Assembly: GCA_964372035.1 (NCBI GenBank)
Contig: CAYJPK010000099.1
Span: forward strand, 1 to 6,895
DNA: 6,895 nt
Source: CAYJPK01 sp964372035
Lineage (GTDB): Bacteria > Desulfobacterota > Desulfovibrionia > Desulfovibrionales > Desulfovibrionaceae
Reading direction: 5' to 3'
Positions 1-5,278 of this stretch are shown here, piece by piece. The notes beneath the pieces are model-generated. The model was not told the origin of the DNA, searched no databases, and worked only from the letters and a program-made list of their open reading frames with translations. Made by a program: the position numbers and the translations under genes. Each line of letters opens with the position of its first letter. The stretch's first letter is position 1.

Positions 1-47
1 TGAACTTTTTTTTATCAATCAAGTGAATTTACTTGCCCTAACTCTCG

Positions 48-53
48 TATAAT
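48..53 (+). promoter_or_regulatory. Probable -10 box of the ankyrin-repeat gene promoter
   Basis: A perfect TATAAT lies 28 bases before the ATG at 82. Transcription starting about 7 bases downstream would give a leader of roughly 22 bases that contains the GGAG ribosome binding site at 72-75. The -35 region is weak: TGAATT at 24-29, with an 18-base spacer, is the best candidate. The box overlaps the upstream in-frame ATG at 52, so that ATG cannot be the start if this promoter is used. This is inferred from sequence only. Confidence 0.55.
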
Positions 54-81
54 GCTAAACATAGAATCAATGGAGAAAAAT

Positions 82-912
82 ATGTATAAAGTTCTTATTA
101 TAATATGTTTATCTTTTTTTGTTTTAACTAAGGCAGTCTACGCTGAAGATTTAATTTATATTGTAAAACAAAATGATTCAGCCGCAGTTCAAAAATTACT
201 TAAAAACGGCGCTAGTCCCAACATCAGTGATGAAAAAGGACTTACCCCTTTAATGTATGCTGCATTTTTAGATAACACAACAATGATTGACAACCTTATT
301 AACGCAGGTGCAAAGATTGATGCACGTGATAATAAGAGCCGAACACCGCTATTGATTGCTAGCTTCCATGGAAAAAGTAATGCCGTTGAAGCCCTCATCG
401 GGTATAAGGCCGATATTAATGCAGTAGCGCAGGACGGTAAAACTTCACTTATGATTGCAGCTGGTAATGATGATGTTTTGACTGCTACAAGACTTATCGA
501 AGCGGGTGCGAATATTGAAGCTACAAACCGTGACGAGTTTACCGCTTTGTTTTTTGCTGCACAGTATGGAAAGCTGAAAACATTGAAACTCCTTATACAA
601 AATGGTGCAAATATCGATGCTAGAGATGAAAATGGAATGACAGCTCTTATGTATGCAAGCTTAGATGCTCGTTTAGAATCAATACAAATGCTACTAGATA
701 ATAGTGCTGATATAAACGCTACAAATATTATTGGTGCGACTGCGCTAATGTTGGCAGCAAGCTCACAACCCTTAATTATTTCTGAATTACTTCTTAGAAA
801 TGGTGCAAATCCAAACGCAAAACTCTCAAGCGGTAAAACTATTCTTGAGCTTGCCGCAGGTAACTCGCATAAAGGCATTATAGAAGTTTTAAAACGTTAT
901 GGAGCTAAATAG
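82..912 (+). CDS. Exported ankyrin-repeat protein
   Basis: The product is 276 residues. Residues 1-21 look like a Sec signal peptide: a Lys at position 3, a hydrophobic core (about 4-15) and a V-Y-A cleavage site before Glu22. There is no lipobox, so the mature protein is probably periplasmic or secreted. From about residue 23 to the end it is a solenoid of ankyrin repeats in a strict 33-residue register: a partial N-terminal repeat 23-52, then 53-85, 86-118, 119-151, 152-184, 185-217, 218-250 and a C-terminal cap 251-276. Recurring features are the G-x-T-x-L opening, the central helix with AA, and G-A-x-x-(N/D)-A turns. Ankyrin repeats bind proteins; the partner is not evident. I chose the ATG at 82 over the in-frame ATG at 52 because GGAG sits 6 bases before it, the signal peptide then starts cleanly, and the ATG at 52 lies in the -10 box. 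It stands alone, convergent to the ABM-protein unit. Ankyrin class is very likely; function is unknown. Confidence 0.9.
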   Translation: MYKVLIIICLSFFVLTKAVYAEDLIYIVKQNDSAAVQKLLKNGASPNISDEKGLTPLMYAAFLDNTTMIDNLINAGAKIDARDNKSRTPLLIASFHGKSNAVEALIGYKADINAVAQDGKTSLMIAAGNDDVLTATRLIEAGANIEATNRDEFTALFFAAQYGKLKTLKLLIQNGANIDARDENGMTALMYASLDARLESIQMLLDNSADINATNIIGATALMLAASSQPLIISELLLRNGANPNAKLSSGKTILELAAGNSHKGIIEVLKRYGAK

Positions 913-974
913 CCAAAAAATTTATATTACAAAAAAATAATTTCTTACGATAACATTTTAATTTATACTATAAA

Positions 975-1017
975 GCAAGAACTTGTAAACAAAGTTTACT
1001 TTTCTTGCATTTTTATT
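975..1017 (+). terminator. Intrinsic terminator of the ankyrin-repeat gene
   Basis: The stem has two parts: GCAAGAA (975-981) pairs with TTCTTGC (1002-1008), and GTAAAC (985-990) pairs with GTTTAC (994-999). A small internal loop separates them and AAA closes the hairpin. A T-rich tail (ATTTTTATTT) follows directly. It starts about 60 bases after the stop codon at 912. The opposite strand lacks a good T-run, so it acts mainly on the plus strand. Confidence 0.8.
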
Positions 1018-1050
1018 TGTTTATTGTAACTATTAATTTTTTTTATTACT

Positions 1051-1064
1051 ACATGTTAACATGT
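1051..1064. repeat. Perfect 14-bp palindrome ACATGTTAACATGT
   Basis: The sequence equals its own reverse complement over 14 bases and is followed by TTTTT on the plus strand. It has no spacer, so it would make a poor RNA hairpin. It is better explained as a dimeric protein-binding site or as chance in AT-rich DNA. No promoter is clearly attached to it. Confidence 0.5.
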
Positions 1065-1209
1065 TTTTCATCATCGACTAGTTAATAACATGGCAATAAT
1101 TTTTTAAACTTACAGCAATAATATATCTATAATGTTCTGAGTTTGTAGCTAAGTTTTAATATTTTAATTGCATTAAACTTCTTATAAAGATACCTTTGAT
1201 CTTTTAGAT

Positions 1210-1232
1210 AAAAAAAAGGGGCTTAAAGCCCC
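1210..1232 (-). terminator. Strong intrinsic terminator of the ABM-protein unit
   Basis: On the minus strand a GC-rich hairpin, GGGGCT / AGCCCC with a three-base loop (1218-1232), is followed by eight T residues (complement of the A-run 1210-1217). It lies 22 bases after the stop codon of the gene ending at 1255. This is a textbook Rho-independent terminator. Confidence 0.93.
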
Positions 1233-1254
1233 AGTATAATAATATACGTATATA

Positions 1255-1557
1255 TTATCTTGTTACGTCAATACCATTCCAAAGCCATATTTGTGTAGGA
1301 CATGCACACCATTCTTTAGTGTTTGCACGATATTCTAGCATATGAGGTGCTACACCATGAGCATCAAAAGCTGCTTTATCTTCCCAAATTTCATAAAAGA
1401 AAAAAAGATTCTCATCTTCCATATTTTGATGAAAATCGTATAAGATACAGCCTTTTTCTTCACGAACTTTAGGAATATTGTTTAAAATAGCTTCCTTAAG
1501 TTGATCAGCATAGCCTTGTTTTGCTGTAATAATAGCACCAATGTAATACTTTTCCAT
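1255..1557 (-). CDS. ABM-domain protein (antibiotic biosynthesis monooxygenase-like, YgiN-type)
   Basis: The product is 100 residues, the usual length for a single-domain member of the ABM superfamily (dimeric alpha-beta barrel fold; Pfam Antibiotic biosynthesis monooxygenase). Family features are visible in order: an N-terminal strand (about 4-12), a helix (15-28), the C-x-x-Y-x-F segment at 37-42, the strand with E56 and W58, and H67 and H72 in the helix after it. Known members act without cofactor on quinols or other small aromatics (YgiN), isomerise signalling molecules (LsrG) or degrade haem (IsdG type). The residues here do not tell which, and the substrate is unknown. The start is well supported: AAGGAG lies 7 bases before the ATG. 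No signal peptide is seen, so the protein is cytoplasmic. It follows the small gene at 1576-1806 by 18 bases, so the two are probably co-transcribed, ending at the terminator at 1210-1232. Confidence 0.85.
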   Translation of the reverse strand: MEKYYIGAIITAKQGYADQLKEAILNNIPKVREEKGCILYDFHQNMEDENLFFFYEIWEDKAAFDAHGVAPHMLEYRANTKEWCACPTQIWLWNGIDVTR

Positions 1558-1575
1558 TATAAACTCCTTATGGTA

Positions 1576-1806
1576 TTAGCGTGTGAATATACGCCATTTT
1601 ATAACATCACCTTCTTGCTCTGGAAATACATGCAAGATAGGTTCATCCTTCCATATGTATAACATGCCATAGTCGTCTTGAACTTCACAAAACATATTTT
1701 TGGCAATATTACTAGGGTCAAGTGTGCTTGGATCTTCACCTCGTTCAATTAATTCTTCACGAAGCAACTCTTCAATCCTATCAGCTAATTCTTTGGGTGG
1801 TTTCAT
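1576..1806 (-). CDS. Small conserved-looking hypothetical protein
   Basis: I do not recognise this 76-residue protein. It has a strongly charged helical N-terminal part (about 5-24, rich in E, R and L), a D-P-S-x-L-D-P-S linker (25-32), then a segment (38-74) that looks like short strands with W52, H59 and W71. There is no signal peptide or membrane segment, so it is cytoplasmic. It has a single Cys (40) and no metal-binding motif. The ATG at 1806 is the only likely start, because an in-frame stop lies a few codons upstream. No Shine-Dalgarno sequence is visible before it, only AT-rich DNA, so translation may be weak, leaderless or AT-driven. The next gene, with a strong ribosome binding site, begins 18 bases after its stop, which suggests an operon with the ABM protein. 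Its orderly composition and gene context favour a real gene. Confidence 0.7.
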   Translation of the reverse strand: MKPPKELADRIEELLREELIERGEDPSTLDPSNIAKNMFCEVQDDYGMLYIWKDEPILHVFPEQEGDVIKWRIFTR

Positions 1807-1839
1807 AATAATTTAAATTTAATGAAATGTAAAATGGTT

Positions 1840-1881
1840 AAAATAAAAATAGCACGAACAATATAAAATTATCCGTGCTAT
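1840..1881 (-). terminator. Intrinsic terminator after rplL
   Basis: On the minus strand ATAGCACG (1881-1874) pairs perfectly with CGTGCTAT (1856-1849). The stem continues inward as GATAA with TTGTT using two G-U pairs, giving about 13 bp and a seven-base loop. The tail reads TTTTATTTT (1848-1840). It lies about 30 bases after the rplL stop and 34 bases before the ATG of the next gene. A second small hairpin (GAGTT/AACTC, 1893-1905) sits between it and rplL. It marks the probable end of the ribosomal protein operon. Confidence 0.82.
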
Positions 1882-1912
1882 AAAAATGTTAAGAGTTAAA
1901 AACTCCTAGCAA

Positions 1913-2296
1913 TTACTTAACTTCAACAGTTGCGCCTGCTTCAGTAAGTTGTTTTTGTGCGTCTTCAGCTTCTTCTTTTGATACGCCTTCTTTAAGGGTA
2001 GCAGGAGCGCCGTCAACTTTATCTTTTGCTTCTTTAAGGCCAAGACCTGTAAGAGCACGAACTACTTTAATAACGCCAATTTTGTTATCGCCAGCAGCTT
2101 TTAAAACAACGTCAAATTCTGTTTTTTCTTCAGCTGCTTCAGCTGCGCCGCCTGCAGGAGCAGCAACAACCATAGCTGCAGCAGGAGCAGCAGCAGACAC
2201 ACCAAATTTATCTTCAAGTTCTTTAATGAATTCAGAAAGCTCGAGTACTGTCATGTTAGAAATAAATTCTACAACTTGTTCTTTAGTAACAGACAT
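1913..2296 (-). CDS. rplL: Large ribosomal subunit protein L7/L12 (bL12)
   Basis: The product is 127 residues, close to the usual 120-128. bL12 dimers form the mobile stalk of the 50S subunit and recruit and stimulate the translation GTPases EF-Tu and EF-G. The N-terminal dimerisation helices are at about 4-31, the Ala/Pro/Gly-rich hinge at 34-56, and the C-terminal factor-binding domain at 58-127 with the conserved K-I-x-V-I-K-x-V-R and L-G-L-K-E-A-K segments (72-80, 85-91). A longer frame reaches a TTG at 2308, but the ATG at 2296 is the start: GGAG lies 6 bases before it, and M-S-V-T-K-E-Q is the usual N-terminus. It follows rplJ after 55 bases in the usual order, so the stalk proteins are made together under the L10 leader. 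Unusually, a terminator and unrelated genes follow it instead of rpoB. Confidence 0.98.
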   Translation of the reverse strand: MSVTKEQVVEFISNMTVLELSEFIKELEDKFGVSAAAPAAAMVVAAPAGGAAEAAEEKTEFDVVLKAAGDNKIGVIKVVRALTGLGLKEAKDKVDGAPATLKEGVSKEEAEDAQKQLTEAGATVEVK

Positions 2297-2351
2297 GGAA
2301 ATCTCCAATAATAATTTTTAAAAGGTTAATATCGATTCTTCTCTACAAAAA

Positions 2352-2870
2352 CTAAGCAGCTTTTTTTTCTTCAATAGCTTTAAGCGCATAAAGAAGTGGG
2401 CGAACCATGTTGCCCAAAAGTGATACAAAGTTTGTAGGGACAGCATTCATAGTGCCAAGTACTTGTGCAAGTAAAACTTCCTTACTTGGGAGTTTAGCAA
2501 GATCATCAACTTGTTCAGCTGTCATCATCTTGCCTTGCAAGCTACCATGGCGAAGTGTAAATAATTTACTTGATTTAGCAAATTCACTCACAGCTTTTGC
2601 TACTGCCACAGGGTCTTCATATCCAAGAGCTACAGCACAGTTTTCTTTAAACATATCTTTGATACATTCGTGCTGTGTTTCGGTAAATGCTAAACGAGCT
2701 AGAGTATTTTTTACAACATAAAATTCGCCGCCTACTTCACGTAGTTTTACTCTAAGGTTCGTTAGCTCTTCCACCGTCATGCCCTTAAAATCCGTAACCA
2801 CAGCGAATGAAGCAGCATCAACTTTTGATTTAACTTCTGCAATAATAGCAGCTTTTTCGGACCTATTCAC
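2352..2870 (-). CDS. rplJ: Large ribosomal subunit protein L10 (uL10)
   Basis: The product is 172 residues (family about 165-175). uL10 anchors the L7/L12 stalk to 23S rRNA next to L11. The N-terminal rRNA-binding domain is at about 1-130, with the typical M-N-R-S-E-K start, V-V-T-D-F-K-G-M (24-31) and V-V-K-N-T-L (52-57). The C-terminal helix (about 132-170) is the part that binds L7/L12 dimers in this family. The start codon is GTG at 2870, preceded by GAGGAG at 8 bases' distance, and no ATG gives the conserved N-terminus. A 150-base leader separates it from rplA and holds the L10-leader fold at 2903-2974, so expression is probably repressed by its own product in complex with L7/L12, as in other bacteria. 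Confidence 0.98.
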   Translation of the reverse strand: MNRSEKAAIIAEVKSKVDAASFAVVTDFKGMTVEELTNLRVKLREVGGEFYVVKNTLARLAFTETQHECIKDMFKENCAVALGYEDPVAVAKAVSEFAKSSKLFTLRHGSLQGKMMTAEQVDDLAKLPSKEVLLAQVLGTMNAVPTNFVSLLGNMVRPLLYALKAIEEKKAA

Positions 2871-2902
2871 GTAAGTCTCCTCACGAAAAGGGTTAATTTA
2901 GG

Positions 2903-2974
2903 TGGAATGCCAAGCTTTAAGACTGTCTGGGTAGGGTTTAATTTTATACCTACCGTCTTAGACTCGATATTCCA
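2903..2974 (-). promoter_or_regulatory. L10 ribosomal protein leader (autoregulatory mRNA structure)
   Basis: The RNA before rplJ can fold into one long interrupted stem: TGGAAT (2974-2969) with ATTCCA (2908-2903); CGAG (2966-2963) with CTTG (2914-2911); TAAGAC (2960-2955) with GTCTTA (2923-2918); and GGTAGG (2954-2949) with CCTACC (2935-2930), closing a 13-base loop. The last two helices abut on the 5' side and are split by a one-sided bulge, CAGACA (2929-2924), on the 3' side. That asymmetry is what is expected of the kinked L10 binding site in rplJ leaders (the L10 leader family). The known mechanism is binding of the L10-(L7/L12) complex to repress translation of rplJL. The pairing is seen in the sequence; the assignment is by similarity of architecture and position. 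Confidence 0.8.
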
Positions 2975-3020
2975 TGCCTTTGCCATGCTCACATTACTGC
3001 AAGCAAAATATATAATAAAA

Positions 3021-3731
3021 TTAAATATTCTCTAAAAATGAACGAATAAGAGTAGGATCAACTTTGAAACCAGGTCCCATAGTAGTTGAAACTGCCATAT
3101 TCTTCATATAAGTACCTTTTGCTGACGCTGGTTTTAAGCGATTAACAGCTTCAAGTACTGCTTTTAAGTTGTCAGCGATTTTTTCAGCACCAAATGATAC
3201 TTTACCAAGAGGAGCATGTAAAACACCAGCTTTATCAACTTTAAATTCAACACGACCTGCTTTTAATTCTTGAACTGCGTTAGCAACATCAAATGTTACT
3301 GTACCAGTTTTAGCGTTAGGCATAAGACCACGAGGTCCAAGAACACGACCGATTTGACCAACTAAAGCCATTACATCAGGAGTTGCAACAGCAGCGTCAA
3401 AATCCATGAAGCCGTCTTTAATTTGTTGTACTAAATCTTCTGCACCAGCAATATCAGCACCAGCTTCTTTAGCTTCAGCTTGTTTTTCACCTTTACAGAA
3501 AACTGCAACACGAACTGTTTTACCTAAACCATGTGGTAAGCTAACAGCACCACGAACCATTTGATCTGAATATTTAGGGTCAACGCCTAAACCAATTGCA
3601 ACATCAACAGTTTCATCAAATTTAGCAAATGAGGCTGCAACTGATTTCTCTACAGCTTCCTTAACCGAATAACGTGTATTTGAGTCAAGACCTTCTGTCG
3701 CTTGACGATATTTTTTGCCGAATTTTGGCAT
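3021..3731 (-). CDS. rplA: Large ribosomal subunit protein L1 (uL1)
   Basis: The product is 236 residues (E. coli L1 has 234). uL1 forms the L1 stalk near the E site, where it helps release deacylated tRNA; in many bacteria it also represses translation of its own operon. The family signature is at 128-145, with G-P-R-G-L-M-P-N-A-K. The C-terminal S-T-T-M-G-P-G motif is at 215-221. The frame opens with two ATGs, at 3737 and 3731. I chose 3731 because AAGGA is 7 bases before it but only one base before the other, and because the family usually starts M-P-K-x-G-K-K-Y. The gene lies 99 bases after rplK, an unusually wide gap, and 150 bases before rplJ. Confidence 0.98.
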   Translation of the reverse strand: MPKFGKKYRQATEGLDSNTRYSVKEAVEKSVAASFAKFDETVDVAIGLGVDPKYSDQMVRGAVSLPHGLGKTVRVAVFCKGEKQAEAKEAGADIAGAEDLVQQIKDGFMDFDAAVATPDVMALVGQIGRVLGPRGLMPNAKTGTVTFDVANAVQELKAGRVEFKVDKAGVLHAPLGKVSFGAEKIADNLKAVLEAVNRLKPASAKGTYMKNMAVSTTMGPGFKVDPTLIRSFLENI

Positions 3732-3766
3732 GTTCATATCCTTATAAATTTACGATTGTGTCAAAA

Positions 3767-3799
3767 TTAAATTAGCAAAAAGCTAAATCCTTTAGACAT
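3767..3799 (-). CDS. Possible 10-codon upstream reading frame before rplA
   Basis: In the rplK-rplA gap an AGGAG (3808-3804) stands 4 bases before an ATG that opens the frame M-S-K-G-F-S-F-L-L-I, then TAA. The stop lies 35 bases before the rplA start. The spacing is short, and a second ATG overlaps it in another frame and stops after three codons. It could be a regulatory leader peptide or a chance match; there is no independent support. Confidence 0.15.
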   Translation of the reverse strand: MSKGFSFLLI

Positions 3800-3806
3800 T
3801 CATCTC

Positions 3807-3827
3807 CTGCTACATAACTTGTGGCAG
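3807..3827 (-). promoter_or_regulatory. Hairpin in the rplK-rplA intergenic RNA
   Basis: On the minus strand CTGC (3827-3824) pairs with GCAG (3810-3807). After a C-A mismatch, ACA pairs with TGT around a five-base loop. It begins nine bases after the rplK stop codon, and its 3' arm overlaps the start of the AGGAG at 3808-3804. It may control translation or RNA processing between the L11 and L1 cistrons. The stem is short and the role is inferred from position only. Confidence 0.3.
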
Positions 3828-3836
3828 TAATATCAG

Positions 3837-4259
3837 TTACTTAATTTCAATACCCATGCTACGAGCTGTACCCATAATGGATTTCATAGCAGCATCAAGG
3901 CTAGCAGCGTTTAAATCAGGCATTTTTGTTTTAGCAATTTCCTCAACTTGAGCCATGCTAATACTACCCACTTTATTACGGTTAGGTTCACCAGAACCTT
4001 TTTCAACTTTAGCTGCTTTTTGAATTAAAACTGGAGCAGGAGGAGTCTTGGTAATAAAAGTAAAAGATCTATCTGCATATGCAGTGATTACTACAGGAAT
4101 AATCATTCCCTTTTGATCTGCTGTTTTAGCATTAAATTCCTTACAGAATGCCATAATATTTAAGCCGTGTTGGCCTAAAGCCGGACCAACAGGAGGCGAT
4201 GGGTTAGCTGCTCCTGCAGGGATTTGTAATTTGATCTTGGCAATTTCTTTCTTAGCCAT
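3837..4259 (-). CDS. rplK: Large ribosomal subunit protein L11 (uL11)
   Basis: The product is 140 residues, the standard length (E. coli 142). uL11 sits at the base of the stalk on the GTPase-associated region of 23S rRNA and takes part in EF-G function and the stringent response. The N-terminal domain carries the conserved proline-rich P-P-V-G-P-A-L-G (22-29), whose prolines border the thiostrepton site in known structures. The C-terminal domain (about 75-140) is the rRNA-binding part. The ATG at 4259 is preceded by GAGG at about 5 bases. It follows nusG by 48 bases in the order usual for this cluster. Confidence 0.98.
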   Translation of the reverse strand: MAKKEIAKIKLQIPAGAANPSPPVGPALGQHGLNIMAFCKEFNAKTADQKGMIIPVVITAYADRSFTFITKTPPAPVLIQKAAKVEKGSGEPNRNKVGSISMAQVEEIAKTKMPDLNAASLDAAMKSIMGTARSMGIEIK

Positions 4260-4287
4260 GAGAACCTCAATATAGTTTTATATAAAT

Positions 4288-4303
4288 ATTACCAAATGGT
4301 AAT
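4288..4303 (-). repeat. Short inverted repeat between nusG and rplK
   Basis: ATTACCA and TGGTAAT (7 bp) face each other across two bases, starting 5 bases after the nusG stop. With a minimal loop only about 6 bp can pair, and there is no T-run, so it is not a convincing terminator. It could affect mRNA processing or be chance. Confidence 0.35.
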
Positions 4304-4307
4304 AAAA

Positions 4308-4937
4308 TTAACCTTTTGTGACTTGGATAAAGTCAAGTTCAACTGGTGTTTGTCTTCCAAAAATAGAAACAGAAACACGTAACTTGCCCTTATCATAGTT
4401 AACATCTTCAACGGTGCCATTAAAGCCACCGAAAGGACCGTCGACAACTCGAACTTCGTCCCCTCTATCAAAACTGAATTTTGGACGTGGAGTCTCTTGA
4501 CGAGATTCCATTAAATTCAATATTTTAGCTGCTTCTTCCGGTTTCATTGGTGCAGGACGATTTTTTCCTCCAACAAAGCCAGTAACCTTAGGAATGTTTT
4601 GCACCAAGTGCCAAGAATAATCGGTCATTATCATTCTGACCATCACATAGCCTGGGTAAAACTTACGAGTGGTAGTCTTTTTAGCACCACCTTTTCCTAA
4701 TTCAATTACTTTTTCTGTTGGTACAACAACTTCTAAAATAAGTCCGTTGTCCTGCTCTGTGCGCATCATCTCACGAATTGTTTGCTCAACTCTTTGCTCA
4801 AAGCCAGAATAAGTGTGAACTATATACCACTTAGACTTAGCATCATCTTCTTGTGAAACTGGATTTACAGTCTGCTCTGGTGCAAGTTCGGTAATATCGG
4901 CTACTTGCGGCTCGTTAGCATCTTCGTATTCGCTCAT
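4308..4937 (-). CDS. nusG: Transcription termination/antitermination factor NusG
   Basis: The product is 209 residues. NusG binds RNA polymerase through its N-terminal domain to suppress pausing, and links it to Rho or to the ribosome (S10) through its KOW domain. The NGN domain starts at K36-W37-Y38, with the H-T-Y-S-G-F-E segment (41-47) and R-K-F-Y-P-G-Y-V (91-98). The KOW domain spans about 156-205, with V-V-D-G-P-F-G-G-F-N-G (164-174). Residues 1-35 form an acidic, Glu/Asp/Pro-rich extension, about 28 residues longer than in E. coli NusG and probably disordered. The start is firm: there is no other Met before residue 57, and AAGGA, directly after the secE stop, is well placed. It lies 10 bases after secE, the conserved pairing. 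Confidence 0.97.
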   Translation of the reverse strand: MSEYEDANEPQVADITELAPEQTVNPVSQEDDAKSKWYIVHTYSGFEQRVEQTIREMMRTEQDNGLILEVVVPTEKVIELGKGGAKKTTTRKFYPGYVMVRMIMTDYSWHLVQNIPKVTGFVGGKNRPAPMKPEEAAKILNLMESRQETPRPKFSFDRGDEVRVVDGPFGGFNGTVEDVNYDKGKLRVSVSIFGRQTPVELDFIQVTKG

Positions 4938-4947
4938 GCTTACATCC

Positions 4948-5184
4948 TTAACTTAATATAAGACCGATAAGCTTGGATAATCCTAAATCCACCAAACCTA
5001 AAAATACAGCCATAACTACCACAAAAATAAGAACTGCGATACTAGTTACTCTGGTTTCTTTAGAAGAAGGCCAGCTGACCTTGCGCAATTCTACACGAGA
5101 TAACTCAAAATAGTTCATTAATCTTGATAAACCACTTTGTGAGCTAGCTTCGGTTTTTTCTGGTGCTGTTTGCTTTTTGGTCAT
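4948..5184 (-). CDS. secE: Preprotein translocase subunit SecE
   Basis: The product is 78 residues, the short single-span form of SecE common outside the gammaproteobacteria. SecE clamps SecY in the inner membrane and is essential for the SecYEG protein channel. Residues 1-20 are a polar tail. The amphipathic helix with the conserved V-E-L-R-K-V-S-W-P-S segment is at 31-40. One transmembrane helix runs from about 48 to 74. The ATG at 5184 has only a weak ribosome binding site (AGG about 10 bases upstream). The gene follows tRNA-Trp after 94 bases that contain an 11-bp inverted repeat and a TATAAT, so it may have its own promoter as well as read-through from tuf. Confidence 0.95.
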   Translation of the reverse strand: MTKKQTAPEKTEASSQSGLSRLMNYFELSRVELRKVSWPSSKETRVTSIAVLIFVVVMAVFLGLVDLGLSKLIGLILS

Positions 5185-5215
5185 TTTTAGACTGCCTATG
5201 TAAAATTAAAATATG

Positions 5216-5221
5216 ATTATA
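5216..5221 (-). promoter_or_regulatory. Candidate -10 box for secE-nusG-rplKAJL
   Basis: The minus strand reads TATAAT here, 31 bases before the secE ATG, which would put the transcript start within about 25 bases of the gene. No good -35 box stands at 16-18 bases: TGTTTG is at 17 bases, and TTGGCA is too close at 14. The box overlaps the 3' end of the inverted repeat at 5219-5250. It is a plausible internal promoter, but unproven in AT-rich DNA. Confidence 0.35.
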
Positions 5222-5250
5222 GCCTGTTTCGCTTATGCCAAACAGGCTAT
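5219..5250 (-). repeat. Perfect 11-bp inverted repeat between tRNA-Trp and secE
   Basis: ATAGCCTGTTT (5219-5229) and AAACAGGCTAT (5240-5250) are exact reverse complements around a ten-base loop. On the secE strand there is no continuous T-run after it, so it is a poor terminator in that direction. On the plus strand a run of seven T residues follows after six bases, but no plus-strand gene precedes it. It may be an RNA processing or attenuation hairpin between the tRNA and secE, or an operator over the candidate -10 box. The stem is certain; the role is inferred. Confidence 0.7.
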
Positions 5251-5278
5251 TAAACTTTTTTTGACAAAATCTGATAAG

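Larger units (their letters stand above)
913..1209. other. Intergenic region between convergent genes, no gene seen
   Basis: This AT-rich stretch of about 300 bases separates the ankyrin gene from the facing ABM-protein unit. It contains the ankyrin gene terminator (975-1017) and a 14-bp palindrome (1051-1064). Both strands are broken by frequent stops, and I see no supported coding frame or RNA gene. An isolated TATAAT at 1128-1133 has no convincing -35 box and no gene after it. Confidence 0.6.

Noticed and set aside
189..878. Long minus-strand open frame antisense to the ankyrin gene (229 codons)
   Set aside because: It is a mirror of the repeat-rich ankyrin coding sequence, has no ribosome binding site or recognisable domain, and the plus-strand frame has a clear signal peptide and repeat register.
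1128..1133. TATAAT on the plus strand in the 913-1209 gap
   Set aside because: There is no acceptable -35 box, and no plus-strand gene lies downstream before the convergent unit; AT-rich DNA gives such matches often.
1242..1253. 12-bp AT-rich palindrome ATATACGTATAT near the end of the ABM gene
   Set aside because: It is a low-complexity alternating A/T run next to the stop codon; the neighbouring GC-rich hairpin explains termination.
2082..2321. Plus-strand Ala/Ser-rich frame opposite rplL
   Set aside because: Its composition is explained by the complement of the Ala-rich L7/L12 hinge; the gene on the other strand is certain.
4289..4471. Minus-strand 60-codon frame inside nusG, another frame
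   Set aside because: It overlaps the conserved NusG KOW coding region in a different frame and shows no initiation signal.
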